Program-made: the position numbers and the translations under genes
The notes under the pieces: generated by a model
What the model saw: only the letters and a program-made list of their open reading frames with translations
What the model was told of the DNA's origin: nothing
The model's database searches: none
Shown: positions 1-6,469 of the stretch, piece by piece
Position numbering within the stretch: position 1 is the stretch's first letter
Layout: each line of letters begins with the position of its first letter
Assembly (NCBI GenBank): GCA_016190785.1
Contig: JACPPX010000091.1
Span: forward strand, 1 to 17,463
Reading direction: 5' to 3'
Source of the DNA: Chloroflexota bacterium
GTDB lineage: Bacteria; Chloroflexota; Anaerolineae; UBA7937; JACPPX01
Length of the DNA stretch: 17,463 bases

Positions 1-126
1 CAGGCCATCTATCAGCAGGCCCTGGCCGATGGCATCCTGGAGAATGCGCGAGAGTTCGGTCGGATCTATTTCGAGAATTACCTGCGGTCCCTGGGCTTCA
101 CCGAGATCGAGATTGTGATCGGGTAG
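1..126 (+). CDS. C-terminal end of an unidentified protein (possibly DUF4230 family)
   Basis: Frame 1 is open from the window edge to a TAG stop and gives 41 residues that form an amphipathic helix with many Ala, Glu and Arg, followed by a short strand ending EIEIVIG. This arrangement, a long helix and then a final strand after a Leu-Gly-Phe turn, resembles the C-terminus of DUF4230 proteins, but the piece is too short to assign. The start and most of the gene lie outside the window. A strong intrinsic terminator begins 23 bases after the stop, which supports this being the real 3' end of a plus-strand gene. Coding status is fairly safe; the family is a guess. Confidence 0.6.
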   Translation, partial: QAIYQQALADGILENAREFGRIYFENYLRSLGFTEIEIVIG

Positions 127-148
127 CAAAAGTTTTTGCAATATCCTC

Positions 149-186
149 ACTGCAGGTGGGAACAATATCCCGCCTGCAGTTTTTTC
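149..186 (+). terminator. Rho-independent terminator of the upstream gene
   Basis: The arms ACTGCAGGTGGGA (149-161) and TCCCGCCTGCAGT (168-180) form a 13-bp stem with one G-U pair. The loop is six bases (ACAATA) and is followed at once by a T tract (180-185). It ends the transcript of the gene that stops at 126. Confidence 0.9.
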
Positions 187-241
187 TACTCGTATTTTTC
201 CACCAAGAAAACTGATGAAAACACGGTACTGTTGAGAAAGT

Positions 242-271
242 TTGAAAAAATAGCATCAAATGAATTATATT
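242..271 (+). promoter_or_regulatory. Candidate sigma-70-type promoter of the channel-like gene
   Basis: TTGAAA (242-247), an 18-base spacer and TATATT (266-271) lie in an AT-rich stretch between the upstream terminator and the first strong ribosome binding site. Predicted transcription start is near 278, giving a leader of about 90 bases that carries a small hairpin (288-302, TTTCTC/GAGAAA) and the micro-ORF at 312. Other register choices within the TATATTATAT run are possible. Confidence 0.45.
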
Positions 272-311
272 ATATCTTGGCACGCCATTTCTCTCAGAGA
301 AAGGAGGAAAA

Positions 312-347
312 ATGGCTGAATCCTCGTCGCCATACGATACTAGTTAA
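312..347 (+). CDS. Putative 11-residue leader peptide
   Basis: ATG GCT GAA TCC and so on encodes MAESSSPYDTS and stops at TAA. It is preceded by a full AAAGGAGG Shine-Dalgarno four bases upstream of the ATG. The same AAAGGAGG recurs at 355-362 in front of the 505-codon gene, so the two initiation sites look like copies. The peptide has no run of a regulatory amino acid beyond three serines. It could be a translated leader controlling the downstream gene, or the remains of a duplicated or truncated gene start. No function can be read from it. Confidence 0.3.
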   Translation: MAESSSPYDTS

Positions 348-368
348 AAAACTCAAAGGAGGAAAGAT

Positions 369-1886
369 ATGCAGCAGATCTTAGAGCAAATCACCCAATT
401 GCTCGCCGCCTACATTCCCAACCTCTTGGGGGCGGTGACCATCCTCATTGTGGGATGGCTGGTGGCGGTGGTTCTCTCCAACATCGTGCGGGGAGCACTG
501 CGCCGTACCACCCTGGATAATCGCTTGGCGCAGTGGATAGCAGGGAAAGAAGGAGCCCAAGCCATAGAAATAGAGCAGTGGATTGCGCGAGGAGTCTACT
601 ACCTCGTCCTGCTCTTCGTCCTGGTGGCCTTCTTTCAGACCCTCGGTCTCACCCTTATCACCGAACCCCTCAACCAACTCTTAGTCCAGATCTTTCAGTA
701 TGCCCCAAGGCTGATCGGGGCGGGGGCCATTCTCTTCTTCGCCTGGATCGTGGCTAGTGCATTGCGGCTCATCCTCACTCGAGTTCTCACCGCCGCCAAG
801 ATAGATGAGCGACTCTCCAGTCAGGCCGGTCTAAAGGAGGGGGAACGCTTTCCTTTGGCCCAGACCTTGGGAGATGTCGTGTACTGGCTGGTTTTCCTTC
901 TCTTCCTGCCGGCGGTTCTAGGGGCCCTAGCCATAGAAGGGCTGTTTGAACCGGTGCGGGGGGTGGTCGATGATGTTCTCGGTTTCCTGCCCAACCTCTT
1001 CGCCGCAGGATTGATCCTGCTCATCGGCTGGTTTGTAGCCCGCATTGTGCAGAGGATAACCGCCAACCTCTTGGCGGCGGTGGGGGTGGATGGCTTAAGT
1101 GAGCAGGTAGGGCTGGCCGCGGTTTTGGGAGAACAGAAGCTGTCCGGGCTTCTGGGGCTGGTGGTTTATATCCTGATCCTCATCCCGGTGCTCATCGCCG
1201 CCCTAGATGCCTTAGCCCTGGAGGCCATCACCCAGCCGGCGAGCAACATGCTCAACTCCATTCTGGCCGCACTTCCCGCCATCTTTGCCGCCTTCCTGGT
1301 CATCGCCCTGGCCTATGTAGTAGGTAGGGTGGTGGCCGGACTGGCAACCAATGTCCTGACCGGAGTTGGATTCAACCGCATCCTGGTCCGGCTGGGGGTG
1401 GGCAAAGAGCCGGGGGAAGGGGAGCGAACCCCTTCAGAGATTGTGGGCTACCTGACTCTGGTAGCCATAATGCTCTTTGCCTCCATTGAGGCCCTGCGGC
1501 TGGTTGGGTTCCTGCTCCTGGCCGATCTTTTGGCCCAATTCACCATCTTTGCCGGCCAGGTGATCCTGGGGCTGATCATCTTCGCCATCGGCCTCTACTT
1601 AGCCAATATCGCAGCCAAGGCGGTAGAGGATAGCAAAGTAGCCCAAGCCAGAACTCTAGCCCTCGCGGCGAGGATCTCTATCCTGGTCCTAGCCGGAGCT
1701 ATGGCCCTGCGGCAGATGGGCTTGGCCCCCGAGATCATAATCATCGCCTTCGGCTTGATCTTGGGGACCATCGCTGTCTCCGTGGCCTTGGCCTTTGGAC
1801 TGGGAGCACGGGAACTTGCCGCCCGGGAGTTGGAGGAGTGGCTCAGGTCTGCCAGGGGGGCTAAAGCCAAAGAACGCCCAGGATAA
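369..1886 (+). CDS. Multi-repeat TM-helix membrane protein, mechanosensitive-channel related
   Basis: A 505-residue integral membrane protein with almost no soluble part. A helix of the pattern P-x-hydrophobic-GW-hydrophobic recurs near residues 16-38 (PNLLGAVTILIVGWLVA), 112-130, 207-226 (LPNLFAAGLILLIGWFVAR), 302-321 and 391-412, a period of about 95 residues. Each copy is followed by a short charged stretch and a second hydrophobic helix. This is the arrangement of the conserved TM-helix repeat proteins related to MscS small-conductance channels, although no MscS beta-domain is visible. The C-terminus (GLGARELAARELEEWL) matches the usual end of that family. The start is fixed by AAAGGAGG at 355-362, six bases before the ATG. 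The likely role is an ion or osmotic-stress channel in the cytoplasmic membrane; this comes from family membership, not from a recognised pore motif. Confidence 0.85.
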   Translation: MQQILEQITQLLAAYIPNLLGAVTILIVGWLVAVVLSNIVRGALRRTTLDNRLAQWIAGKEGAQAIEIEQWIARGVYYLVLLFVLVAFFQTLGLTLITEPLNQLLVQIFQYAPRLIGAGAILFFAWIVASALRLILTRVLTAAKIDERLSSQAGLKEGERFPLAQTLGDVVYWLVFLLFLPAVLGALAIEGLFEPVRGVVDDVLGFLPNLFAAGLILLIGWFVARIVQRITANLLAAVGVDGLSEQVGLAAVLGEQKLSGLLGLVVYILILIPVLIAALDALALEAITQPASNMLNSILAALPAIFAAFLVIALAYVVGRVVAGLATNVLTGVGFNRILVRLGVGKEPGEGERTPSEIVGYLTLVAIMLFASIEALRLVGFLLLADLLAQFTIFAGQVILGLIIFAIGLYLANIAAKAVEDSKVAQARTLALAARISILVLAGAMALRQMGLAPEIIIIAFGLILGTIAVSVALAFGLGARELAARELEEWLRSARGAKAKERPG

Positions 1887-1930
1887 GCAAGGCATCACTG
1901 TGAAAAGGCGTGCCGTATCACAATACGCCA

Positions 1931-1963
1931 CGAGGGGCCAAGAATCAGGCCCCTCGCTATTTT
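1931..1963 (+). terminator. Terminator after the channel-like gene
   Basis: CGAGGGGCC (1931-1939) pairs perfectly with GGCCCCTCG (1948-1956) across an 8-base loop and is followed by CTATTTT. The T tract is short, so termination may be partial. A second, imperfect hairpin (1909-1918 with 1923-1932) shares two bases with its left arm. The tail of this terminator is also the -35 region of the recF promoter. Confidence 0.75.
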
Positions 1964-1976
1964 CAAGGCACGCTTG

Positions 1977-1985
1977 TGCTATAAT
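1977..1985 (+). promoter_or_regulatory. Extended -10 promoter of recF, leaderless geometry
   Basis: TGC-TATAAT is a perfect extended -10 (TG at 1977-1978, TATAAT at 1980-1985). If the last T is at -7, position +1 is 1992, exactly the G of the recF GTG start. The -35 region (CTATTT near 1957-1962) is poor, as is common with extended -10 promoters. No Shine-Dalgarno lies between the box and the start codon. Confidence 0.6.
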
Positions 1986-1991
1986 CGCCCT

Positions 1992-3194
1992 GTGAGACTC
2001 TCCCGCCTCGCTTTCCAGAATTTCCGCAATTACCCCTCCCTGGAACTAGATCTACCGCCGGGCACTATTCTCCTGGTGGGGGACAATGCTCAAGGCAAAA
2101 CCAACTTCCTGGAGGGGATCTATTACCTGGCCACCGCCACCTCCCCTCGCGCGGAAAAAGACTTAGAAATTGTGCGCTGGGGGAGTAGGGAAGAGGGAGG
2201 ATTTACCGCGGTGCGGGGGGAAGTCCAAGGGAGAGACGCAGTAGAATTGGAAATCCTGCTTCTTCCCGAAAACGAAGGGGAGGGGTTGGCCAAGCGGATC
2301 CGCATCGCCGGGGTGCGCAAAAGGCCGGGGGACTTGTGGGGGCTTCTGCCACTGGTCCTCTTCATGCCCCAGGATGTGGAAATCGTCGCTGGCCCTCCTG
2401 CCCTCCGCCGCCGATTTCTGGACACGGCCATATCGCAGATAGAGCCGGGCTATTTCCGTAGCACCCAGGAATACGAGCGGGTGCTCACCCAGCGGAACCA
2501 CCTGCTCAAGCGACTCCGAGACGGTCGCGGGCAGCGGCAGGAACTGGAGTTCTGGGATGAGAAACTGGCCGAGGTGGGGAGTCTCCTCCTCTATTCCCGA
2601 GCACGGTTCATTGCCGAACTGGGCCCTATTGCCCAGAGCATCCATCACCAATTGAGCGGCGGCGAAACCCTAGCCCTAGTGTATCAGGCCGGAGGGTTGA
2701 AAGAACCGGCCACAGTGCCAGTAGCCATCGAAGTAGATGGGCCGGTGGAACCTGCGCACATGGAGCGGAAAATCCGGGTCGGCCTTTTCCAAAAGCAACT
2801 GGAGAGTTTATACCCCCAGGAGGTTGAGCGGGGGGTGAGTCTCTATGGCCCCCACCGCGATGAAGTACTTATCCTGGCCAACGGGACAGACCTCAACATC
2901 TACGGCTCGCGGGGGCAGCAACGCACCGCGGCCCTCACCCTGAAACTTGCCCAGGCACAACACCTGCGGGCCAAAAAAGAGCAACCGCTGCTTCTCCTGG
3001 ATGATGTCTTCTCCGAACTCGACGAAAGGCGGCGAGATTATCTCTCGCACTCCCTCGCCGGTGAAGAACAGGTATTCATCACCACTACTTCCCTACATTT
3101 CCTCCCCGCCGAATTGCAAAAAAGCGCCCTTCTTCTACAAGTGGTGGCCGGGACCATCCGCCCCTATTCTCCGGATAGCAGGGGCCAAGGATAG
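1992..3194 (+). CDS. recF: DNA replication and repair protein RecF
   Basis: A 400-residue SMC-like ATPase that loads RecA at single-strand gaps together with RecO and RecR. It begins MRLSRLAFQNFRNY, the classic RecF opening. The Walker A GDNAQGKT is at residues 30-37, the ABC-type signature YGSRGQQRT near 304-312, and the Walker B LLLLDDVFSELD near 331-342; all are intact. Length is normal for the family, slightly long. The frame is open to a TTG at 1974, but that codon lies inside the extended -10 box. GTG at 1992 gives the conserved N-terminus and coincides with the predicted transcription start, so translation is probably leaderless. Unlike the common dnaA-dnaN-recF-gyrB order, its partner here is an AlkD-like gene starting three bases after the stop, so the two are probably cotranscribed as a DNA-repair pair. 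Confidence 0.95.
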   Translation: MRLSRLAFQNFRNYPSLELDLPPGTILLVGDNAQGKTNFLEGIYYLATATSPRAEKDLEIVRWGSREEGGFTAVRGEVQGRDAVELEILLLPENEGEGLAKRIRIAGVRKRPGDLWGLLPLVLFMPQDVEIVAGPPALRRRFLDTAISQIEPGYFRSTQEYERVLTQRNHLLKRLRDGRGQRQELEFWDEKLAEVGSLLLYSRARFIAELGPIAQSIHHQLSGGETLALVYQAGGLKEPATVPVAIEVDGPVEPAHMERKIRVGLFQKQLESLYPQEVERGVSLYGPHRDEVLILANGTDLNIYGSRGQQRTAALTLKLAQAQHLRAKKEQPLLLLDDVFSELDERRRDYLSHSLAGEEQVFITTTSLHFLPAELQKSALLLQVVAGTIRPYSPDSRGQG

Positions 3195-3197
3195 CCG

Positions 3198-3875
3198 ATG
3201 CAATACCAAGAAATTATTCGCCGGCTCAAGGCGATGGGCGACCCAAAGGCAATTGAGGGGATGGCCCGCTTCGGGATCCGGGGCCAAAAGGTCTATGGAA
3301 TATCGATGCCAGCCTTAAGGAGTCTGGCTAAGGAGGCGGGAAAGGACCATGCCCTGGCCCAGAAACTGTGGGGTTCCGGCATCCACGAGGCGCGGATCCT
3401 GGCGAGCATGGTCGAGGACCCAAAACTGGTCAACGAGAACCAGATGGAGCGGTGGGTGCGGGATTTCGACTCCTGGGATGTATGCGACCAGGTTTGCGGT
3501 AACCTTTTCGATAAAACTTCTTGGGCCTATCAGAAAGCAGTAGAGTGGAGCAAGCGAAGGGAAGAGTTTGTCAAGCGGGCAGGTTTCGCTTTAATGGCCT
3601 GCTTGGCTTGGCACGACAAACAGGCCAAAGATGAAACATTCTTGAAGTTCTTCCCGGCCATTAAAAAAGGGGCCGGCGACGAGCGCAACTTTGTCAAGAA
3701 GGCGGTCAATTGGGCCCTGCGCAATATTGGCAAACGCAGCCGCAGTCTCAACCAAGCGGCGATCAAAACCGCAGAGGAAATCCAAAAGTTGGATTCCAAA
3801 AGCGCAAGGTGGATCGCCACTGATGCTCTGAGGGAATTGAAAAGCACGGCAGTGCAGAAGAGATTGCCCGGCTAA
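3198..3875 (+). CDS. AlkD-like DNA alkylation repair protein
   Basis: A 225-residue, all-helical HEAT-like repeat protein of the DNA_alkylation family (AlkD type). Relatives remove positively charged alkylated bases such as 3-methyladenine and 7-methylguanine without base flipping. The motif FDSWDVCDQVC (90-100) carries Trp93 and Asp97, four apart as in the known Trp109/Asp113 pair of Bacillus cereus AlkD. Trp172 (NWALRNIGKR) lies at about the spacing of its Trp187. The ATG follows the recF stop by three bases. AAGGA (3187-3191), six bases upstream, is a plausible ribosome binding site inside the end of recF. The stop overlaps the stop of the convergent rsmG. The enzyme class is well supported; substrate range is inferred. 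Confidence 0.88.
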   Translation: MQYQEIIRRLKAMGDPKAIEGMARFGIRGQKVYGISMPALRSLAKEAGKDHALAQKLWGSGIHEARILASMVEDPKLVNENQMERWVRDFDSWDVCDQVCGNLFDKTSWAYQKAVEWSKRREEFVKRAGFALMACLAWHDKQAKDETFLKFFPAIKKGAGDERNFVKKAVNWALRNIGKRSRSLNQAAIKTAEEIQKLDSKSARWIATDALRELKSTAVQKRLPG

Positions 3876-4588
3876 ACCAGCGGCTTCTTGTGAGGCACCC
3901 CCGGCCGACGGGGGTATTTCTCCGGGGTAATTGCTACCTTCTCCACCACCACCAGATACCTTGGCTCGCGGCGGTTGGGGAGAAGCACTTCGCGGATTTG
4001 CTTGATCTGGCCTCCAAGGAGGTCTAGGGCTTTAGTGGCCTCCTGGATCTCCCGCTTGCCTGCCTGGCCGCGCTGGGCAACAAGCACCCCACCCAACTTC
4101 AGAAAGGGGAGGGCATATTCCAGAAGCACGGGGAAGGGGCCCACCGCCCGCCCCAAGGCTATATCAAAGCTCGCTCGAAATCTTGGCTCATGCCCGGCTT
4201 CCTCCGCTCGGCCCCAAACTGTCTCTACCCCTTGCAGCCCGAGGAGACCCACCAAATGCTGGAGGAATTCTACTTTTTTCCGTGTAGATTCTAGTAGAAC
4301 GAGGCTAATTCCTGGCCGCACGATTTTCATGGGCAAACCGGGGAATCCGGCCCCGGTGCCGATGTCGATGACCCTCGCTCCGCCTTTGAGCCAAGGTTCG
4401 AGCACAAGCAGACAAGAAAGGGAGTCGAGAAAATGCTGGATCTGCACCCCCTCGGGATCGGTAACGGTGGTCAAACTGGCCCGCTCGTGCCAAGAGAGGA
4501 GTTCCTGGTAATAGATGCGGAAGGACTCCACTTGCTCGGGGGTGAGATTGATCCCCCAACGCTTAGCTTCCTGGAGCAGAAGCTTCAT
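3872..4588 (-). CDS. rsmG: 16S rRNA (guanine-527 N7)-methyltransferase RsmG
   Basis: A 238-residue SAM-dependent methyltransferase that modifies G527 in the 530 loop of 16S rRNA; loss is known to give low-level streptomycin resistance. Visible family marks are HFLDS at 52-56, the SAM-binding motif RVIDIGTGAGFPGLP at about 72-86, and GRAVGPFPVLLEYALPFLKLGG further on. Length is normal. The gene is convergent with the alkD-like gene, and the two stops overlap by two bases (CTAA read both ways). The ATG has no clear Shine-Dalgarno. A TTGACA box upstream on the minus strand suggests a very short leader. It stands alone here rather than next to mnmG or parA/parB as in many bacteria. Confidence 0.95.
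   Translation of the reverse strand: MKLLLQEAKRWGINLTPEQVESFRIYYQELLSWHERASLTTVTDPEGVQIQHFLDSLSCLLVLEPWLKGGARVIDIGTGAGFPGLPMKIVRPGISLVLLESTRKKVEFLQHLVGLLGLQGVETVWGRAEEAGHEPRFRASFDIALGRAVGPFPVLLEYALPFLKLGGVLVAQRGQAGKREIQEATKALDLLGGQIKQIREVLLPNRREPRYLVVVEKVAITPEKYPRRPGVPHKKPLV
3897..3920 (+). terminator. Possible terminator of recF-alkD located inside the rsmG 3' end
   Basis: ACCCCC (3897-3902) pairs with GGGGGT (3910-3915) across seven bases and is followed by ATTTCT on the plus strand. It lies about 20 bases past the alkD-like stop, but within the coding sequence of the opposite gene. The stem is only six base pairs, though all G-C except one, and the T tract is weak, so this is tentative. 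Confidence 0.35.
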
Positions 4589-4599
4589 GGGGTGTGAGG

Positions 4600-4627
4600 T
4601 CTATCACAATACAAGGTGGAGTGTCAA
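4600..4627 (-). promoter_or_regulatory. Weak candidate promoter of rsmG
   Basis: On the minus strand a perfect TTGACA (4622-4627) is followed after 16 bases by GATAGA (4600-4605), a poor -10. If used, transcription would start near 4593, only about five bases before the rsmG ATG. It sits back to back with the -10 of the lipoprotein gene. The -35 is convincing; the -10 is not. Confidence 0.3.
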
Positions 4628-4636
4628 ACCCTGGTA

Positions 4637-4642
4637 TATAAT
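4637..4642 (+). promoter_or_regulatory. -10 box placing transcription start on the lipoprotein ATG
   Basis: TATAAT at 4637-4642 is followed by six bases (TCTCCT) and then the ATG at 4649, so +1 would be the A of the start codon. An overlapping TGG-TATATA register would give a two-base leader. No good -35 is seen at 16-18 bases. There is no Shine-Dalgarno, so a leaderless mRNA is the simplest reading. Confidence 0.5.
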
Positions 4643-4648
4643 TCTCCT

Positions 4649-5890
4649 ATGGCCGCCAGAAAGATAACCCTTCTCCTTGCTTTTGCTCAGATAATTGTCG
4701 TTGCCTGTAGACCGACTCCTCAGCCCAATATCACCCCTACCCCACCAGCCTCTCCCACTCCTCAACTCTCGCCTACGGCCACTCCTTCAGCCGGGGTGAG
4801 CATCACCCTGTGGGCCCCACCGGAGATGGTGCCTGCTTCGGTTCTCGAAGAATTTGCTCAGGCTTTTCCCCAGATCACTGTAGACTTTTTCCCCAAGAAA
4901 GCTTATGGGGCGGGAGGGATCCAAGATTTTCTTTTGACTACCAGCCAGGTGGTCCCGGAAAACCTGCCGGACCTGGTGCTCATCGATGCCTCCCAAATTT
5001 ATCCCCTGGTGGAGCAAGGGGTCCTAACCTCAGTAGCCGATCTAACTCCCCCCGGGATATTAGATGATCTTTTCCCTCCAGTGGTTTCGGCTACCACCAT
5101 AAATGGCGAGGTTTATGGTGCCGGGGTTCTCCTCTTTCTGGAACACCTGGCCTACGACCCTCAGAAAATCAATAATCCCCCCGCAGACTGGGAGGAGGTC
5201 CTAGCCGGAACCAGAGTTTGGGCTTGGCCCCTAGAACCTAGGGAAGGGGAGGTGGCGGACGCTTTTATCCTGCAATACTTGGCCCTCGGTGGGACAGTAG
5301 TTGACCGGCAGGGAGAACCCGCAATAAGCCAAGCGGTTCTGGCGCGGACCTTGCATTTCTTTGCCCAGATTCAATCCCAGGGTTTGCTCCACCCTGATTC
5401 CCTGGCGATGGACTCGGCTGAGGTATGGCGGCTTTTGGCGGGTGGGGATTTAGATCTGGCGGAGATTAGTTCCCGGGAAGTACTGGCGGCACCCGAGTCC
5501 CAATTCGCTTTTGCCGGACTGCCTACCGGGTTGGGAAACCCGGCGAGCATAGCCCGGGTGTGGACCCTGGCCGTGCTCACCACCGACCCTGCCCGGCGGG
5601 AGGCTGTCTCTCAGTTCATAAACTGGGTGATAAGCGAGGAGCGGCTGGCTAGTTGGGCTACTGCCACGGGTTGGCTACCCTCCCTCCGTTCCACCCTAGA
5701 AATGGCCGTCGCCAAGGAAGGATATCGGGAATTCTTGGCCGCACAGCTAGAGACGGCCTATACCCGGCCAGCCATGACCCAGGAGATGGCCCGAGCCCTG
5801 CAACAGGCCGTAGAGGATGTATTAACCGGAATAGCTACTCCTCAAGATGCCGCCAGCCAAGTCGCTGAGTCTCTGGCTATTAACCAATAA
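4649..5890 (+). CDS. Extracellular solute-binding lipoprotein (family 1, sugar-type)
   Basis: A 413-residue secreted lipoprotein. The N-terminus MAARKITLLLAFAQIIVVAC has a basic start, a hydrophobic core and a lipobox VVAC with Cys20. It is followed by a Pro/Thr/Ser linker (about 21-50) typical of Anaerolineae lipoproteins. The mature part opens SITLWAPPEMVPASVLEEFAQAF and resembles ABC solute-binding proteins of family 1, which bind sugars or oligosaccharides at the cell surface. The frame is open further upstream, but the ATG at 4649 gives a proper signal peptide and fits the TATAAT box six bases before it. No permease or ATPase gene is adjacent, so the partner transporter, if any, is encoded elsewhere. 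The ligand cannot be told from the sequence. Confidence 0.85.
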   Translation: MAARKITLLLAFAQIIVVACRPTPQPNITPTPPASPTPQLSPTATPSAGVSITLWAPPEMVPASVLEEFAQAFPQITVDFFPKKAYGAGGIQDFLLTTSQVVPENLPDLVLIDASQIYPLVEQGVLTSVADLTPPGILDDLFPPVVSATTINGEVYGAGVLLFLEHLAYDPQKINNPPADWEEVLAGTRVWAWPLEPREGEVADAFILQYLALGGTVVDRQGEPAISQAVLARTLHFFAQIQSQGLLHPDSLAMDSAEVWRLLAGGDLDLAEISSREVLAAPESQFAFAGLPTGLGNPASIARVWTLAVLTTDPARREAVSQFINWVISEERLASWATATGWLPSLRSTLEMAVAKEGYREFLAAQLETAYTRPAMTQEMARALQQAVEDVLTGIATPQDAASQVAESLAINQ

Positions 5891-5910
5891 GTCCGAGGGC
5901 GAACGACTAT

Positions 5911-5953
5911 CGTAAAAATCAGGAGGCCACTCCAAAATCGAGTAGCCTCCTGA
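5911..5953 (-). terminator. Terminator of hsp20 between convergent genes
   Basis: TCAGGAGGCCACT (5919-5931) and AGTAGCCTCCTGA (5941-5953) form a 13-bp stem with one mismatch and a 9-base loop. On the minus strand the stem is followed by TTTTTACG, so it mainly serves hsp20. On the plus strand, after the solute-binding gene, there is a stem but no T tract. Confidence 0.8.
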
Positions 5954-5969
5954 CGCTATAAAGAAAGAT

Positions 5970-6407
5970 TTACTTAACCGTGACCTTGATGCTCTTGGGC
6001 TTGGCCTCCTCTGCCTTGGGTAGGGTTAGGGTCAGAACTCCGTCCTCGAAGACCGCCTCGGCTTTGTCGGACTGCACGGCTACGGGGAGGGCCACCGCCC
6101 TGGAAAAGGAGCCATAGCGCCGCTCGCGGCGATAGTAGTTCTCCTTCTCCACCTTCTCCTCCTGCTTTACTTCCCCGGAGATAGTAATCGTATCCCCCGT
6201 AATGGAGATATCGATGTCCTCCGATTTCATTCCCGGCACGCTAGCCCTGATCACGATGCTGTCTTTGTTGTCGTAAACATCAACGGCTAGGCTACCAAAA
6301 TCGTAGGCCCATCCCCAGGGGCGAAAAAGGCCCTCGTCAAAAAGGCGGTTCATTGCCTCCCGCATCGAGGGGAGATCACGGAAAGGATCCCAGCGTGAGA
6401 TGCTCAT
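5970..6407 (-). CDS. hsp20: Hsp20 small heat-shock protein
   Basis: A 145-residue alpha-crystallin family chaperone that holds unfolding proteins without ATP and passes them to the Hsp70 system. The N-terminus MSISRWDPFRDLPSMREAMNRLF is the usual class-A opening. The alpha-crystallin domain spans about 43-135, with VPGMKSEDIDISI, the ERRYGSFSRAVALP segment and GVLTLTLPK. The C-terminal tail PKSIKVTVK carries the IxV motif used for oligomer contacts. The frame is open to an ATG at 6419, but that ATG lies in front of a GGAGGT (6412-6417) that is correctly placed for the ATG at 6407, so the shorter start is chosen. A consensus promoter lies upstream and shares a palindrome with the divergent cbpA operon. 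Confidence 0.95.
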   Translation of the reverse strand: MSISRWDPFRDLPSMREAMNRLFDEGLFRPWGWAYDFGSLAVDVYDNKDSIVIRASVPGMKSEDIDISITGDTITISGEVKQEEKVEKENYYRRERRYGSFSRAVALPVAVQSDKAEAVFEDGVLTLTLPKAEEAKPKSIKVTVK

Positions 6408-6440
6408 TTTTACCTCCATAGGAATGAATTTGCATAGTAT

Positions 6441-6469
6441 ATTATAATGAACTCACAATCGTTTGTCAA
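6441..6469 (-). promoter_or_regulatory. Consensus promoter of hsp20
   Basis: On the minus strand TTGACA (6464-6469), exactly 17 bases and TATAAT (6441-6446) match the sigma-70 consensus at all 12 positions. The predicted start near 6434 gives a leader of about 27 bases containing the GGAGGT ribosome binding site. Such a strong housekeeping promoter on a heat-shock gene implies control by a repressor. Confidence 0.85.

Noticed and set aside
1974..1991. TTG at 1974 as the recF start
   Set aside because: It lies inside the TGC-TATAAT promoter box and adds six residues absent from the usual RecF N-terminus.
1887..4648. Possible replication origin, because recF and rsmG often lie near oriC
   Set aside because: No cluster of TTATCCACA-type DnaA boxes or AT-rich unwinding region was found in the gaps, and dnaA, dnaN, gyrB, mnmG and parAB are absent.
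6408..6419. ATG at 6419 as the hsp20 start
   Set aside because: This ATG directly precedes the GGAGGT that serves the ATG at 6407, which gives the normal MSISRWDPF start.
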